DNA of 64,000 nt from Actinomycetes bacterium (lineage in GTDB: Bacteria; Actinomycetota; Actinomycetes; Actinomycetales; Cellulomonadaceae). The stretch is taken from the NCBI GenBank assembly GCA_021778635.1, contig JAJYCD010000008.1, positions 1-64,000 of the forward strand, written 5' to 3'. Each line of letters starts with the position of its first letter. The stretch's first letter is position 1. A model generated the notes under the pieces. It did no database searches, was not told where the DNA came from, and worked only from the letters and a program-made list of their open reading frames with translations. The position numbers and the translations under genes are program-made. Positions 10,300 through 18,135 of the stretch are shown piece by piece.

Positions 10300-12603
10300 T
10301 CAGCGGGGTCGGCAGACGGTGTCCTCGTCCACGGTGAACGGTGCCCGCAGGAGCACCTCGGTGCGGCTCGACGGGCCGACGAGCAGCTCGAAGTCGCCCG
10401 GCTCGACGACGCGGCGCTCGTGGGCGTCGACGATCGTGCACGCGGCGACCGGCAGCGCGAGGTCCACGGTGCGCGCCTCGCCGGGGGCGAGCTCGACCTG
10501 GCGGTACGCCTTGAGCTCGCGGTCGGCCCAGCTGGCCGACGTGACGAGGTCGCGCAGGTAGACCTGGACGGTCTCGCGCACCGGCCGGTTCCCGGTGTTG
10601 CGCACGGTGACCTCGGCGCGGACCGTGTCGGCGGCGCCCTCGTCGATCAGCCGCAGGTCGGCGTACTCGACGCTCGTGTAGGAGAGCCCCTCCCCGAACG
10701 CGAAGGCGGGGGTCTGCGAGAGGTCGGCGTAACGGTCTCCGTGCTGGCCGCGGACCTGGTTGTAGTACGTCGGCTGCTGCCCGGCGTGGCGCGCGAACGA
10801 GATCGGCAGCCGCCCGGAGGGCTCGATCAGCCCGAGGAGGAGCTCGGCGATCGCCTGCCCTCCGCGCATGCCGGGGTTCGCCGCCCAGACCACCGCGGAG
10901 GCCGTGAGCACGGAGTCGGGGAGCACGAGCGGCTTGGACGCGATGAGGACGACGACCATCGGGGTGCCCGTCGCCGCGAGGGCGTCGAGCAGCGCGACCT
11001 GGGCGCCGACGAGCTCGAGCGTCGCGGTGGAGCGACCCTCGCCGACGAGCTCGATCCGGTCGCCCACCGCGACGACCACGACGTCGGCGGCGCGCGCCAG
11101 GGCGACGGCCTCGTCGAGGAGAGCGGGGTCCGGGGCGCACGGGACGACCACCGGGGGCCGCGGCTGGCCGTCGGGGAAGGTCGCACCGTCGGGGTCCGGG
11201 GCGAGCGTGAGGATGTCTGCACCCCGGGCGCTCGTCACGGTCCAGCCCGACGGAACCGTCGCGCGCACCCCGTCGAGCAGGGTGGTGATCATGTCGCGGG
11301 GCTGCCCGTCGGGGAGCCAGTCGACCTGTCCCGAGCTGCCCGCCCAGTCGCCGAGCTGCGTCTGGGCGTCGTCGGCCAGGGGACCGAGAACCGCGACGGT
11401 GCGCGGACCGCGCCCCGACCCGTCGGCCCGCCCGCCGTCCGTCGGCCGGAAGCCGCCGTCCAGCGGCAGCACCCCGTCGTTGCGCAGCAGCACGAGCGAC
11501 CTGCGGGCGACCTCGAGGTTGAGCGCGGTGTGGCTCGCGCTGCCGACCGCGGTGCGCTGCGCGGCGGCGTCGGGGCGGCGAGGGTTCTCGAACAGGCCGA
11601 GCTCGTACTTGAGGGTGAGGATGCGGGCGACCGCGCGGTCGATCTCGGCCTCGTCGAGCATCCCGCGCGCGACCGCCTCCTGGGCGCCCGCGAAGAACTG
11701 CGGCGTGGTCATGACCAGGTCGTTGCCGGCCCGCACGGCCGCGGCGGCGGCGTGCACGTCGTCGGGCTGGACGTGCTGCTCCCAGACCATCCGACCGACG
11801 TTGTCCCAGTCGGTCACGAGCGTGCCCGGGTAGCCCCACTCGCCACGCAGCACCTCGTCGAGCAGCCACGCGTTGACGGTGATCGGTACGCCGTCCATGG
11901 TCTGGTAGCCGAGCATGAACGTGCGGCAGCCCTCGCGCGCGACCCGCTCGAAAGGCGGCAGGAACCACGAGCGGAGCTTGCGTCGGGACAGGTCCGCCTC
12001 GGAGGCGTCGCGCCCGCCCTGCGTCTCGGAGTACCCCGCGAAGTGCTTCGCGGTCGCCAGCACCGCGGTCGGGTCCTCCAGACCGTCGCCCTGGTAGCCG
12101 CGGACCATCGCCGAGGCGAGCTCCCCGATCAGGTACGGGTCCTCGCCGAACGTCTCACCCACCCGGCCCCACCGCAGGTCGCGGGCGAGGCACAGGACCG
12201 GGGAGAAGGTCCAGTGCACCCCCGTCGTGGCCGCCTCGACCGCGGTCGCACGCGCCACCTGCTCGACCAGGTCCGCGTCCCACGTCGCTGCCATGCCGAG
12301 CTGGGTCGGGAAGATCGTCGCGCCCTCGCAGAACGAGTGGCCGTGGATGCAGTCCTCCCCGACCAAGATCGGGATCCGCAACCGCGTCCCGGCGACGAGG
12401 CGGTGGGCGAGCTCCAGACGATCGGGCGAGGTGTGCAGCAACGACCCCACGTGCCTGGTGACGATGTGGTCCTCGACGCCCTCACGCGCGTCGAGCTGCA
12501 TCATCTGGCCGACCTTCTCCGGGAGGGTCATCCGGGCCAGCAGATCCGCGACGCGCTCGGCGACAGGGCGGCTCGGGTCCTCGTAGGGGCGGGGGGTGCT
12601 CAT
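10300..12603 (-). CDS. Glycoside hydrolase family 3 beta-glucosidase/beta-xylosidase
   Basis: This 767-residue GH3 enzyme releases beta-linked glucose or xylose from oligosaccharides. The N-terminal TIM-barrel domain (about 10-330) carries the nucleophile Asp265 in VTDWDN and substrate motifs GEDCIHG and KHFAGY. The alpha/beta sandwich domain (about 370-600) and a fibronectin-III-like tail follow. No signal peptide is seen, so it is probably cytoplasmic. GAGGAG before the ATG at 12603 supports this start over an upstream open extension lacking family similarity. The epimerase gene lies 70 nt upstream on the same strand, so the two probably form an operon with the promoter at 13674-13679. Confidence 0.92.
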   Translation of the reverse strand: MSTPRPYEDPSRPVAERVADLLARMTLPEKVGQMMQLDAREGVEDHIVTRHVGSLLHTSPDRLELAHRLVAGTRLRIPILVGEDCIHGHSFCEGATIFPTQLGMAATWDADLVEQVARATAVEAATTGVHWTFSPVLCLARDLRWGRVGETFGEDPYLIGELASAMVRGYQGDGLEDPTAVLATAKHFAGYSETQGGRDASEADLSRRKLRSWFLPPFERVAREGCRTFMLGYQTMDGVPITVNAWLLDEVLRGEWGYPGTLVTDWDNVGRMVWEQHVQPDDVHAAAAAVRAGNDLVMTTPQFFAGAQEAVARGMLDEAEIDRAVARILTLKYELGLFENPRRPDAAAQRTAVGSASHTALNLEVARRSLVLLRNDGVLPLDGGFRPTDGGRADGSGRGPRTVAVLGPLADDAQTQLGDWAGSSGQVDWLPDGQPRDMITTLLDGVRATVPSGWTVTSARGADILTLAPDPDGATFPDGQPRPPVVVPCAPDPALLDEAVALARAADVVVVAVGDRIELVGEGRSTATLELVGAQVALLDALAATGTPMVVVLIASKPLVLPDSVLTASAVVWAANPGMRGGQAIAELLLGLIEPSGRLPISFARHAGQQPTYYNQVRGQHGDRYADLSQTPAFAFGEGLSYTSVEYADLRLIDEGAADTVRAEVTVRNTGNRPVRETVQVYLRDLVTSASWADRELKAYRQVELAPGEARTVDLALPVAACTIVDAHERRVVEPGDFELLVGPSSRTEVLLRAPFTVDEDTVCRPR

Positions 12604-12673
12604 CGACGTGACTCCTCTGTCGGAGAGTGATGGTGCGACGGCCGGACAGCCGGACGGGCATGGAAGGGAGCGA

Positions 12674-13666
12674 TCAGCGCACCCGGAACCGCTGGACCAG
12701 CTCGTCCATGAGGGTGTCGAGCCGCGCGTCGACCTGCCGGCGCGCCGGGTCGCCGTCGTACCAGTCGATGATCTCGCGCGCGCCCTGCTCGAACGGGATC
12801 GTCGCCCGGAAGTCGGGGACGACCGTGCGCAGCTTGCTGTTGTCGAAGACCATCGAGTGCGCCTTGTCGCCGAGCAGACCGGCACCCCACGCCGGGTCGG
12901 CGGCCGCGATCGCGTCCGACGGCACGTGGACGATGCGGGCCTCGACGCCGGCCGCGGAGGCGAGCGCGCGGGTGATCTGGTCCCACGTCAGGACGTCGTC
13001 CGAGGTGATGTGGAAGGCGTCGCCGATCGTCCGCGGGTGCCCGAGCAACGGGACGAAGCCCGCAGCGAAGTCCGCGTGGTGGGTCAAGGTCCACAGTGAC
13101 GCCCCGTCCCCGTGCACCACGACCTCCTTGCCGTCGCGCATCCGCTGCACCGCGGTCCAGCCGCCGTCGAGCGGGATCAACGTCTTGTCGTAGGTGTGCG
13201 ACGGCCGCACGATCGTCATCGGGAAGCCCCGCTCGCGGTAGGCCTCGACCAGGACGTCCTCGCACGCGATCTTGTCGCGCGAGTACTGCCAGTAGGGGTT
13301 GCGCAGAGGTGTGGACTCCACGACCGGCACGCGCGCGGGAGGTGTCTGGTACGCCGACGCCGAGCTGATGAACACGTACTGGCCGGTGCGGCCGGTGAAC
13401 AGCTCGATGTCCGCGCGGACGTGGTCCGGGGTGAACGCCACCCAGTCCACGACGGCGTCGAACTCGAGCCCGGCGAGAGCCGCACGCATCGATCCCGGGT
13501 CGCGCACGTCGGCGCGGTGCACGGTGACACCGTCCGGGAGCGGACGCGCGGTGCTCGTCCCGCGGTTGAGGACGTGCAGGTCGATGCCACGCTCGACGGC
13601 GAGGCGCGTGCTCGCCGAGCTGATGGTGCCGCTGCCGCCGATGAAGAGGACCGTGGGTGCGCTCAT
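12674..13666 (-). CDS. NAD-dependent epimerase/dehydratase family protein (extended SDR)
   Basis: This is a 330-residue Rossmann-fold protein. The N-terminal nucleotide loop is FIGGSGTISS (a GxxGxxS variant), the catalytic pair is YSRDK, and SSASAY marks the Ser/Thr active-site region. The IVRPSHTYD and DVLTWDQITRAL segments are usual for SDR proteins acting on sugar nucleotides or related compounds. Substrate is unknown. The ATG at 13666 has no Shine-Dalgarno sequence but sits 7 nt after TAGCGT (13679-13674), which suggests a leaderless mRNA. It is co-directional with the GH3 gene, so a link to processing of released sugars is possible. Confidence 0.85.
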   Translation of the reverse strand: MSAPTVLFIGGSGTISSASTRLAVERGIDLHVLNRGTSTARPLPDGVTVHRADVRDPGSMRAALAGLEFDAVVDWVAFTPDHVRADIELFTGRTGQYVFISSASAYQTPPARVPVVESTPLRNPYWQYSRDKIACEDVLVEAYRERGFPMTIVRPSHTYDKTLIPLDGGWTAVQRMRDGKEVVVHGDGASLWTLTHHADFAAGFVPLLGHPRTIGDAFHITSDDVLTWDQITRALASAAGVEARIVHVPSDAIAAADPAWGAGLLGDKAHSMVFDNSKLRTVVPDFRATIPFEQGAREIIDWYDGDPARRQVDARLDTLMDELVQRFRVR

Positions 13667-13673
13667 GCCGGCA

Positions 13674-13679
13674 ACGCTA
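13674..13679 (-). promoter_or_regulatory. -10 box of a leaderless promoter (epimerase/GH3 operon)
   Basis: On the minus strand TAGCGT is followed by 7 nt and then the ATG at 13666. This spacing puts transcription start at or next to the start codon. No ribosome site is present. Confidence 0.55.
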
Positions 13680-13778
13680 ACGGTGCGACAGGGCGTCGGC
13701 GGGTATCTCGTCGTGCGACCCGACGGACCGGGAGGCGCTGCGAGGGCCCCGCACGGGAGGCCCCCGACCAGGCGGAGC

Positions 13779-14294
13779 TCAGTCGGTGCGGCGGGAGAGC
13801 ATGCCGCGGACGTAGGCCGCCTGCCCCGCGTGCTGGAGGTCGTCGGCCGTGACGCTGACCAGTCGCACCCCCAGGCTCACCGGTGGGTCCCAGGACTCGT
13901 CGACGATGCGGTCGAGATCCGCCGGCGCGAGCCCGGCCAGCTGGGCGACCGTCTGGGCGTGCACGGCGTCGTGGTACTCGACGAGCAGCTCGCCGGACGC
14001 CACCGTGACCGCGGCGACGTCCTGCGACCCGTGCCCGTAGCCCGTGTCGGACGCCGGGAACGGCAGGGCGAGACGTTCCGCCCAGCCCTGGGCCGTCCAG
14101 ACCTGCTCGACGCCGAACGCATCGGCGACGTGGTCGTCCTGCACCCGGGTCAGGTGCCACACGAGCCACGCGATCGAGTTGGCGTCCTCGTCGACCCGGT
14201 GGGAGAGCTGCTCAGGGGTGAGACCCTCCACCGCCCGGTGCACCGCGCCGCGCACCCGCCCGAACTCGTCCGCCAGGAGCTCCGCCACGTCCAT
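13779..14294 (-). CDS. DinB/DUF664 family protein (mycothiol transferase-like fold)
   Basis: This 171-residue four-helix-bundle protein carries the family's spaced metal-type histidines: WLVWHLTRVQDDH, then YHDAVHAQT, and DLQHAGQAAYVRG near the C-terminus. In actinobacteria this family includes thiol (mycothiol or bacillithiol)-dependent transferases and maleylpyruvate-isomerase-like enzymes; which one this is cannot be told. The ATG at 14294 is chosen because GGAGAGG lies 9 nt upstream, though the frame is open to 14372. It is divergent from a TetR regulator gene, but the candidate operator hugs the regulator's own promoter. Confidence 0.8.
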   Translation of the reverse strand: MDVAELLADEFGRVRGAVHRAVEGLTPEQLSHRVDEDANSIAWLVWHLTRVQDDHVADAFGVEQVWTAQGWAERLALPFPASDTGYGHGSQDVAAVTVASGELLVEYHDAVHAQTVAQLAGLAPADLDRIVDESWDPPVSLGVRLVSVTADDLQHAGQAAYVRGMLSRRTD

Positions 14295-14384
14295 CGCGTC
14301 CCACCTCTCCGTCGTGACCGTCGGTCCCACGGTAGCCGCTGCGCGACCGGGGATCCCGGCCACGCTCGTCATGTCGGGTCGACT

Positions 14385-14424
14385 CTGGCACCTGGTGCCG
14401 AAAGTGCCAGCTGGGCGCTACTCT
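14385..14424 (+). promoter_or_regulatory. Promoter and probable autoregulatory operator of the TetR gene
   Basis: The arms CTGGCAC (14385-14391) and GTGCCAG (14404-14410) form a 7-bp inverted repeat, and inside it GGCACC-T-GGTGCC (14387-14399) is a second perfect palindrome. This gives three half-sites. A -10 box TACTCT (14419-14424) lies 7 nt before the GTG at 14432, so the operator covers the -35 region of a leaderless promoter. Autorepression is inferred. Confidence 0.5.
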
Positions 14425-14431
14425 CGACAGC

Positions 14432-15058
14432 GTGTCAGAGACAGAACCGACCCTGCGCGACAGGGCCAGGCGCGCGGTGCAGCTCGAGCTCGTCGACGCG
14501 GCGCAGGACCTCTTCGTCACGCACGGCTTCGAGCAGACGACGATCGACGACATCGCCCACGCCGTCGGCATGTCCCGGCGCAGCTTCTTCCGGTACTTCT
14601 CGTCCAAGGACGACCTCGTCCTCGGCAGGTACGAGCAGTGGTCCGACCATCTTGCGGAGGCGATGGCCGAGAGGCCGCTCGACGAGCCGGTCTGGGAGTC
14701 CCTCCGGCACATCTTCGACGACGTCGTCACACGGCCGTCCCCCGGGTCGTCCGCGGAGCGGGTCGTCGCGATGGATCAGATCGTCAGGTCCACGACCGCG
14801 CTCCGGGCCGCGTACCTCGAGACGCTGGATCGTGCGCAGGACCGTGTGATCGCCGCGATCGGCCGGCGCGCGCGGCTTCGTGGCGCACCCATCGCGGAGC
14901 ACGACCTGGCGACCCGCGCGATCGTCGGGGCTGCGTTCGCGTGCCTCCGGGCCGCCCATCTCGCCACTCTCGCCGCCGGCGATCCCCCTGCCTTCGCGCG
15001 CGCGATCGACACGGCGATGGCCGCCGTCACCTCGCGTGGGTTCTCCTCACCCGAGTAG
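14432..15058 (+). CDS. TetR/AcrR family transcriptional regulator
   Basis: This is a 208-residue repressor-type protein. The N-terminal helix-turn-helix reads TTIDDIAHAVGMSRRSFFRYFSS in part (about residues 37-57), the standard TetR DNA-binding unit. The C-terminal domain is all-helical and should bind an effector; its general pattern is like regulators sensing acyl-CoA-type ligands, but this is weak. The start is the GTG at 14432, 7 nt after a TACTCT box, with no ribosome site. No obvious target gene is adjacent other than itself and the divergent DinB gene. Confidence 0.88.
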   Translation: MSETEPTLRDRARRAVQLELVDAAQDLFVTHGFEQTTIDDIAHAVGMSRRSFFRYFSSKDDLVLGRYEQWSDHLAEAMAERPLDEPVWESLRHIFDDVVTRPSPGSSAERVVAMDQIVRSTTALRAAYLETLDRAQDRVIAAIGRRARLRGAPIAEHDLATRAIVGAAFACLRAAHLATLAAGDPPAFARAIDTAMAAVTSRGFSSPE

Positions 15059-15091
15059 GGCGAGGCGCGTCGACCCCGTGGCGGTGGGCGA

Positions 15092-15126
15092 TTGACCACC
15101 TCGTCGCATCGGTATATCCTATAGGA
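15092..15126 (+). promoter_or_regulatory. Promoter with GntR-type operator TCCTATAGGA (site 1)
   Basis: A -35 TTGACC (15092-15097) is followed by a 17-nt spacer and -10 TATCCT (15115-15120). The perfect palindrome TCCTATAGGA (15117-15126) overlaps the -10 box. The same palindrome, extended to 12 bp, lies upstream of the kinase operon at 17995-18006 beside the GntR gene. Repression by that regulator is inferred. Confidence 0.7.
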
Positions 15127-15154
15127 AACCCGATGACGAGGATCAAGGACGCCG

Positions 15155-16075
15155 ATGTTCACCGCACAGGACTGGCCGATCGCGTGCAACATGCTCTCCT
15201 TCGGGAGCACGACTCCGGACGGGCGTCCGATCGGTGAGGCGCCCGCCTCCGTGTGGGCCGCACAGATGCGCGAGGTGCGCGAGCTCGGCTTCGACTACAT
15301 CGACCCGACGGACGGGTGGGTCCCGCTGGCGACGCTGAGCGACGAGCGCGTCAGAGAGTTTCAGAAGGTGCTGGCGGAGGAGGGTCTCGCGATCTCGTCG
15401 ATCTCGATGACGCGGAACAGCGTCGTCGACGTCGAGCGCGGTGAGGCGAACCTCGCGATGGCCCACCGGCTGATCGACCTCGCGCCCGAGTTCGGCGCGA
15501 GCGTGGTCAACACGGGCTTCATGCAGGCCGTGACGCCGGCTCAGGAGAAGGCGCTGTGGTTCTGGCTCGCGGAGGGGCACCGCGACGATCCGGCGCTGCG
15601 TCCGTTGGCCGTCGAGCGCATCCGCGAGCTCGGTGAGCATGCCCGGACGAACGGCATCCAGATCAGCCTGGAGATGTACGAGGACACGTACGTCGGCACC
15701 GCCGACGACGCGGTCGCGTTCGTGACCGACGTCAACCATCCGGCGGTCGGGCTGAACCCCGACATCGGCAACCTGATCCGCCTGCACCGCCCGATGCCCG
15801 GGTTCATGGAGATGTTCGAGAAGGTTCTTCCGTACGCGAACTTCTGGCACATCAAGAACTACCTGCGTGACGAGGACCCGCAGACGGGCACCTACACGTC
15901 GGCGCCGATGCCGCTCAAGACCGGCATCATCAACTACCGGACCGTGATCCGACGAGCGCTCGAGCTCGGATACTCAGGACCGTTCTGTTGCGAGCACTAC
16001 GGCAGCGACTCCCTCGGCGTCTGCGCGGAGAACCGCGAGTACATCACCCAGGTGCTCACCTCGGCCCTGAGATGA
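15155..16075 (+). CDS. Sugar isomerase/epimerase or 3-oxo-acid decarboxylase, AP-endonuclease-2 TIM barrel
   Basis: This 306-residue protein has the xylose-isomerase-like TIM-barrel fold (PF01261). Metal-ligand candidates are Glu in ISLEMYEDTY, Asp in GLNPDIGN, His in FWHIKNY and Glu in FCCEHYG. Family members isomerise or epimerise sugars and sugar phosphates. At least one group, as I recall, decarboxylates 3-oxo-isoapionate to L-erythrulose. The next gene is a 3-hydroxyacid-type dehydrogenase and the co-regulated operon can consume erythrulose, so decarboxylation of a 3-keto sugar acid is an attractive inference. The ATG at 15155 lies 29 nt past the operator; GAGGATCAAGGA upstream serves as ribosome site. 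Confidence 0.8.
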   Translation: MFTAQDWPIACNMLSFGSTTPDGRPIGEAPASVWAAQMREVRELGFDYIDPTDGWVPLATLSDERVREFQKVLAEEGLAISSISMTRNSVVDVERGEANLAMAHRLIDLAPEFGASVVNTGFMQAVTPAQEKALWFWLAEGHRDDPALRPLAVERIRELGEHARTNGIQISLEMYEDTYVGTADDAVAFVTDVNHPAVGLNPDIGNLIRLHRPMPGFMEMFEKVLPYANFWHIKNYLRDEDPQTGTYTSAPMPLKTGIINYRTVIRRALELGYSGPFCCEHYGSDSLGVCAENREYITQVLTSALR

Positions 16076-16079
16076 CGAC

Positions 16080-16140
16080 GCGGCGCTCGATCCTCCGAGA
16101 CGTGCCGGGTGCGGCACACCTGGTCGTTCGCGAGCGCCGC
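16080..16140 (+). other. Nested hairpin between isomerase and dehydrogenase genes
   Basis: Arms GCGGCGCTCG (16080-16089) and CGAGCGCCGC (16131-16140) are perfectly complementary. Inside them GTGCCG-GGTG-CGGCAC (16102-16117) forms a second stem-loop. The structure starts just after the isomerase stop and ends 57 nt before the dehydrogenase ATG. It could set the expression ratio of the two genes by partial termination or mRNA protection. No U tract follows. Confidence 0.5.
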
Positions 16141-16196
16141 CTCCGGTCGACCCGTCCCCCGTTGTGAACCGACCAGACCGAGTGGAGTCGTCCGCC

Positions 16197-17162
16197 ATGA
16201 GCACCGCAATCACCAGCGTGACCGTCGTCGGCGCAGGCTACATGGGTGGTGGCATCGCCCAGAGCCTCGCGCTCGCAGGGTTCACCGTGCAGATCGCCGA
16301 CGTCGACGTCGCCGCGTCGCTCGCGGGTCTGGCGCGACTCCTCGCGGAGGTACGGGAGTTCGAGAACCAGGGACTCTACCCTCCGGGCAGCACCGAGGTG
16401 ATCACCGCGAACCTCAGTGCCGGCACGCCGATCGAGGAGGCCGTCGCCGATGCGGACTTCATCGAGGAGGCCGTCTTCGAGGTGCTGGACGTGAAGCACA
16501 GCGTGCTCCGCACGATCTCGGAGTTCGCCCGTCCCGACGCGATCATCGGCACCAACACCTCGACCATCCCGGTGCGCGAGCTGGTGCCCGCGGTGACGCA
16601 TCCGGAGCGGTTCCTCACCGTGCACTTCTCGAACCCTGCGCCGTTCATCCCGGGCGTCGAGCTCGTCGCGGGCGAGGCCACGAGCCCGGAGGTCGTCGAC
16701 GCGGTCAAGGACCTCCTCGTGCGTGCCGGTCGCCAGGGCGCGCAGGTGGCAGACACCCCCGGCATGGTGCTCAACCGGCTGCAGTACGTGCTGCTGAAGG
16801 AGGCGACGTCGATCGTCGAGGAGGGGGTGGCCACGGTCGAGGACGTCGACACGATCGTGCGGACCACGTTCGGCTTCCGCCTCGGGTTCTTCGGGCCGTT
16901 CGCGATCGCCGACCAGGCCGGGCTCGACGTCTACAAGAACTGCTTCACGACGTTCGAGGACGCCTACGGACCGCGCCTCGCGACACCGCAGCTGTTGACC
17001 GATGCCGTGGCGGCCGACCGCAAGGGCACCAAGAACGGCAAGGGACTGACCGGCGACTTCGACGACGAGACCAAGGCGGCGCTCATCGCGTACCGGAACA
17101 AGGCGTACTCGCGCATGGGCGACCTGCTGCGTGAGCTCGGTCCGGCGCCGAAGGGCGCCTGA
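16197..17162 (+). CDS. 3-hydroxyacyl-CoA dehydrogenase-family NAD-dependent 3-hydroxyacid dehydrogenase
   Basis: This is a 321-residue protein. The N-terminal Rossmann loop is VVGAGYMGGGIAQ (about 9-21); GTNTSTIPVREL and HFSNPAPFIPGVELV form the catalytic His/Asn region, and GMVLNRLQYVLLKEA begins the C-terminal dimerisation domain. The length suits L-gulonate 3-dehydrogenase (CRYL1) and short-chain HAD members rather than multidomain fatty-acid enzymes, and no other beta-oxidation gene is nearby. Oxidation of a sugar-acid C3 hydroxyl to a 3-keto acid is therefore the better guess. GTGGAG upstream supports the ATG at 16197. Confidence 0.82.
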   Translation: MSTAITSVTVVGAGYMGGGIAQSLALAGFTVQIADVDVAASLAGLARLLAEVREFENQGLYPPGSTEVITANLSAGTPIEEAVADADFIEEAVFEVLDVKHSVLRTISEFARPDAIIGTNTSTIPVRELVPAVTHPERFLTVHFSNPAPFIPGVELVAGEATSPEVVDAVKDLLVRAGRQGAQVADTPGMVLNRLQYVLLKEATSIVEEGVATVEDVDTIVRTTFGFRLGFFGPFAIADQAGLDVYKNCFTTFEDAYGPRLATPQLLTDAVAADRKGTKNGKGLTGDFDDETKAALIAYRNKAYSRMGDLLRELGPAPKGA

Positions 17163-17193
17163 CCACCCGTACGCCTCGCCGATCGGTCAGGCG
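17156..17193. terminator. Possible bidirectional terminator between convergent genes
   Basis: CGCCTGACC (17156-17164) and GGTCAGGCG (17185-17193) form a 9-bp stem with a 20-nt loop. The stem spans the stop codons of both convergent genes. No U tract is present, so its strength is uncertain. Confidence 0.35.
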
Positions 17194-17948
17194 TCGGTGG
17201 GGTGCTCGTGCAGCGTCTGCTCGGTCTCCTTGTCCGCGAGCGACCGTGACCGGACTGCCGTGAGGTGCGCGCGCAGGGCGGAGCGCATGGCGCCGGGGTC
17301 GTCGTCCTCGAGCGCTTGAAGGATGCGTCCGTGCTCCAGCAGAGCGTCGCCCATGTCGGTGAGGCCGAGCTCGACGGTCTGACGCAGGCGGTGGATGTGC
17401 GATCCCAGGGAGTCGGCCATCTGCAGGATGAACCGGTTGTTCGCGTGGCGCATGATGGCGAGGTGGAAGGCCCAGTCGGCCTCGAAGTAGCGGCGGTACG
17501 CGGCGATCCGTTCGGACCTGTCGGTCAGCGCGGGGGCGTCTCTGATCGCCTCCACCATCTCGCGGTGATGAGCCTGCGCGACCTCGAGCAGCGGCTTGAG
17601 CGAGTCGGGCTCCTGGAGCGCGATGTCGAGCGCGCCGAGCTCGACGATCATGCGGGCGTCGTTCAGCTGGCCGATCTCGTCCGTGGTGAGCGGAGCCGAG
17701 ACGCGGTAGCCGCGCAGTGCGACGCGCGAGATGAGGCCCGTGTGCTCGAGCTGGACGAGGGCCTCGCGCACGGGGGTCGGCGAGACACCGAGCTCGCGTG
17801 CGAGTCCGTCGATGTTGAGATTCGCCCCGGGGGCGAACCGCTCGCCGAGCAGCATCTCGACGAGCTGGTTGAAGACCCCGTCCCTGAGCACCTTGCGGTC
17901 GACCTGGACGCGGTTCTGCGATCGCCAGGGTGGGACCGAGTCGCTCAT
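17187..17948 (-). CDS. GntR family regulator with FCD ligand domain
   Basis: This is a 253-residue protein. The N-terminal winged helix (about 20-85) has NIDGLARELGVSPTPVREAL, the GntR recognition unit. The C-terminal FCD domain contains EADWAFHLAIMRHANN with spaced Asp/His residues that usually bind a metal and help hold an organic-acid ligand. It lies between two metabolic operons that share the palindrome TCCTATAGGA in their promoters, one site being 47 nt upstream of its own start. It most likely represses both operons until a sugar acid or ketose phosphate binds. AAGGTGG precedes the ATG at 17948. Confidence 0.9.
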   Translation of the reverse strand: MSDSVPPWRSQNRVQVDRKVLRDGVFNQLVEMLLGERFAPGANLNIDGLARELGVSPTPVREALVQLEHTGLISRVALRGYRVSAPLTTDEIGQLNDARMIVELGALDIALQEPDSLKPLLEVAQAHHREMVEAIRDAPALTDRSERIAAYRRYFEADWAFHLAIMRHANNRFILQMADSLGSHIHRLRQTVELGLTDMGDALLEHGRILQALEDDDPGAMRSALRAHLTAVRSRSLADKETEQTLHEHPTDA

Positions 17949-17977
17949 CGCGCCACCTTATCGAACTCGCCGATCGG

Positions 17978-18006
17978 TTGATCGTCTCGTCGACATCCTA
18001 TAGGAT
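17978..18006 (+). promoter_or_regulatory. Promoter with GntR-type operator ATCCTATAGGAT (site 2)
   Basis: A -35 TTGATC (17978-17983), a 17-nt spacer and -10 TAGGAT (18001-18006) precede the DAK-kinase operon. The perfect 12-bp palindrome ATCCTATAGGAT (17995-18006) covers the -10 box. The 10-bp core is identical to site 1 at 15117-15126. Its location in the divergent region would also let it control the GntR gene. Confidence 0.7.
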
Positions 18007-18135
18007 ACGGGATAGTTGACAGCGCCGTCGCAGCTCTGAGGAGATCCCGATGTCATGTGACCCGCGAACCAGCCCGGTAGCGCGTTCGGCGTGCACCGAG
18101 CGCCCGGAGACGACCGTGAGCGGCGGGAGGGAGTC

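Noticed and set aside
10420-12630. 736-codon plus-strand frame opposite the GH3 gene
   Set aside because: Shadow frame; the GH3 enzyme on the minus strand has the full catalytic context and a ribosome site.
16197-17162. Beta-oxidation 3-hydroxyacyl-CoA dehydrogenase
   Set aside because: No acyl-CoA genes are nearby, and the operon and regulon context is sugar catabolism; the fold is shared with sugar-acid dehydrogenases.
18016-18021. Perfect TTGACA upstream of the DAK kinase as a -35 box
   Set aside because: No -10-like hexamer lies 16-19 nt downstream. The TTGATC/TAGGAT pair with the shared operator is a better promoter.
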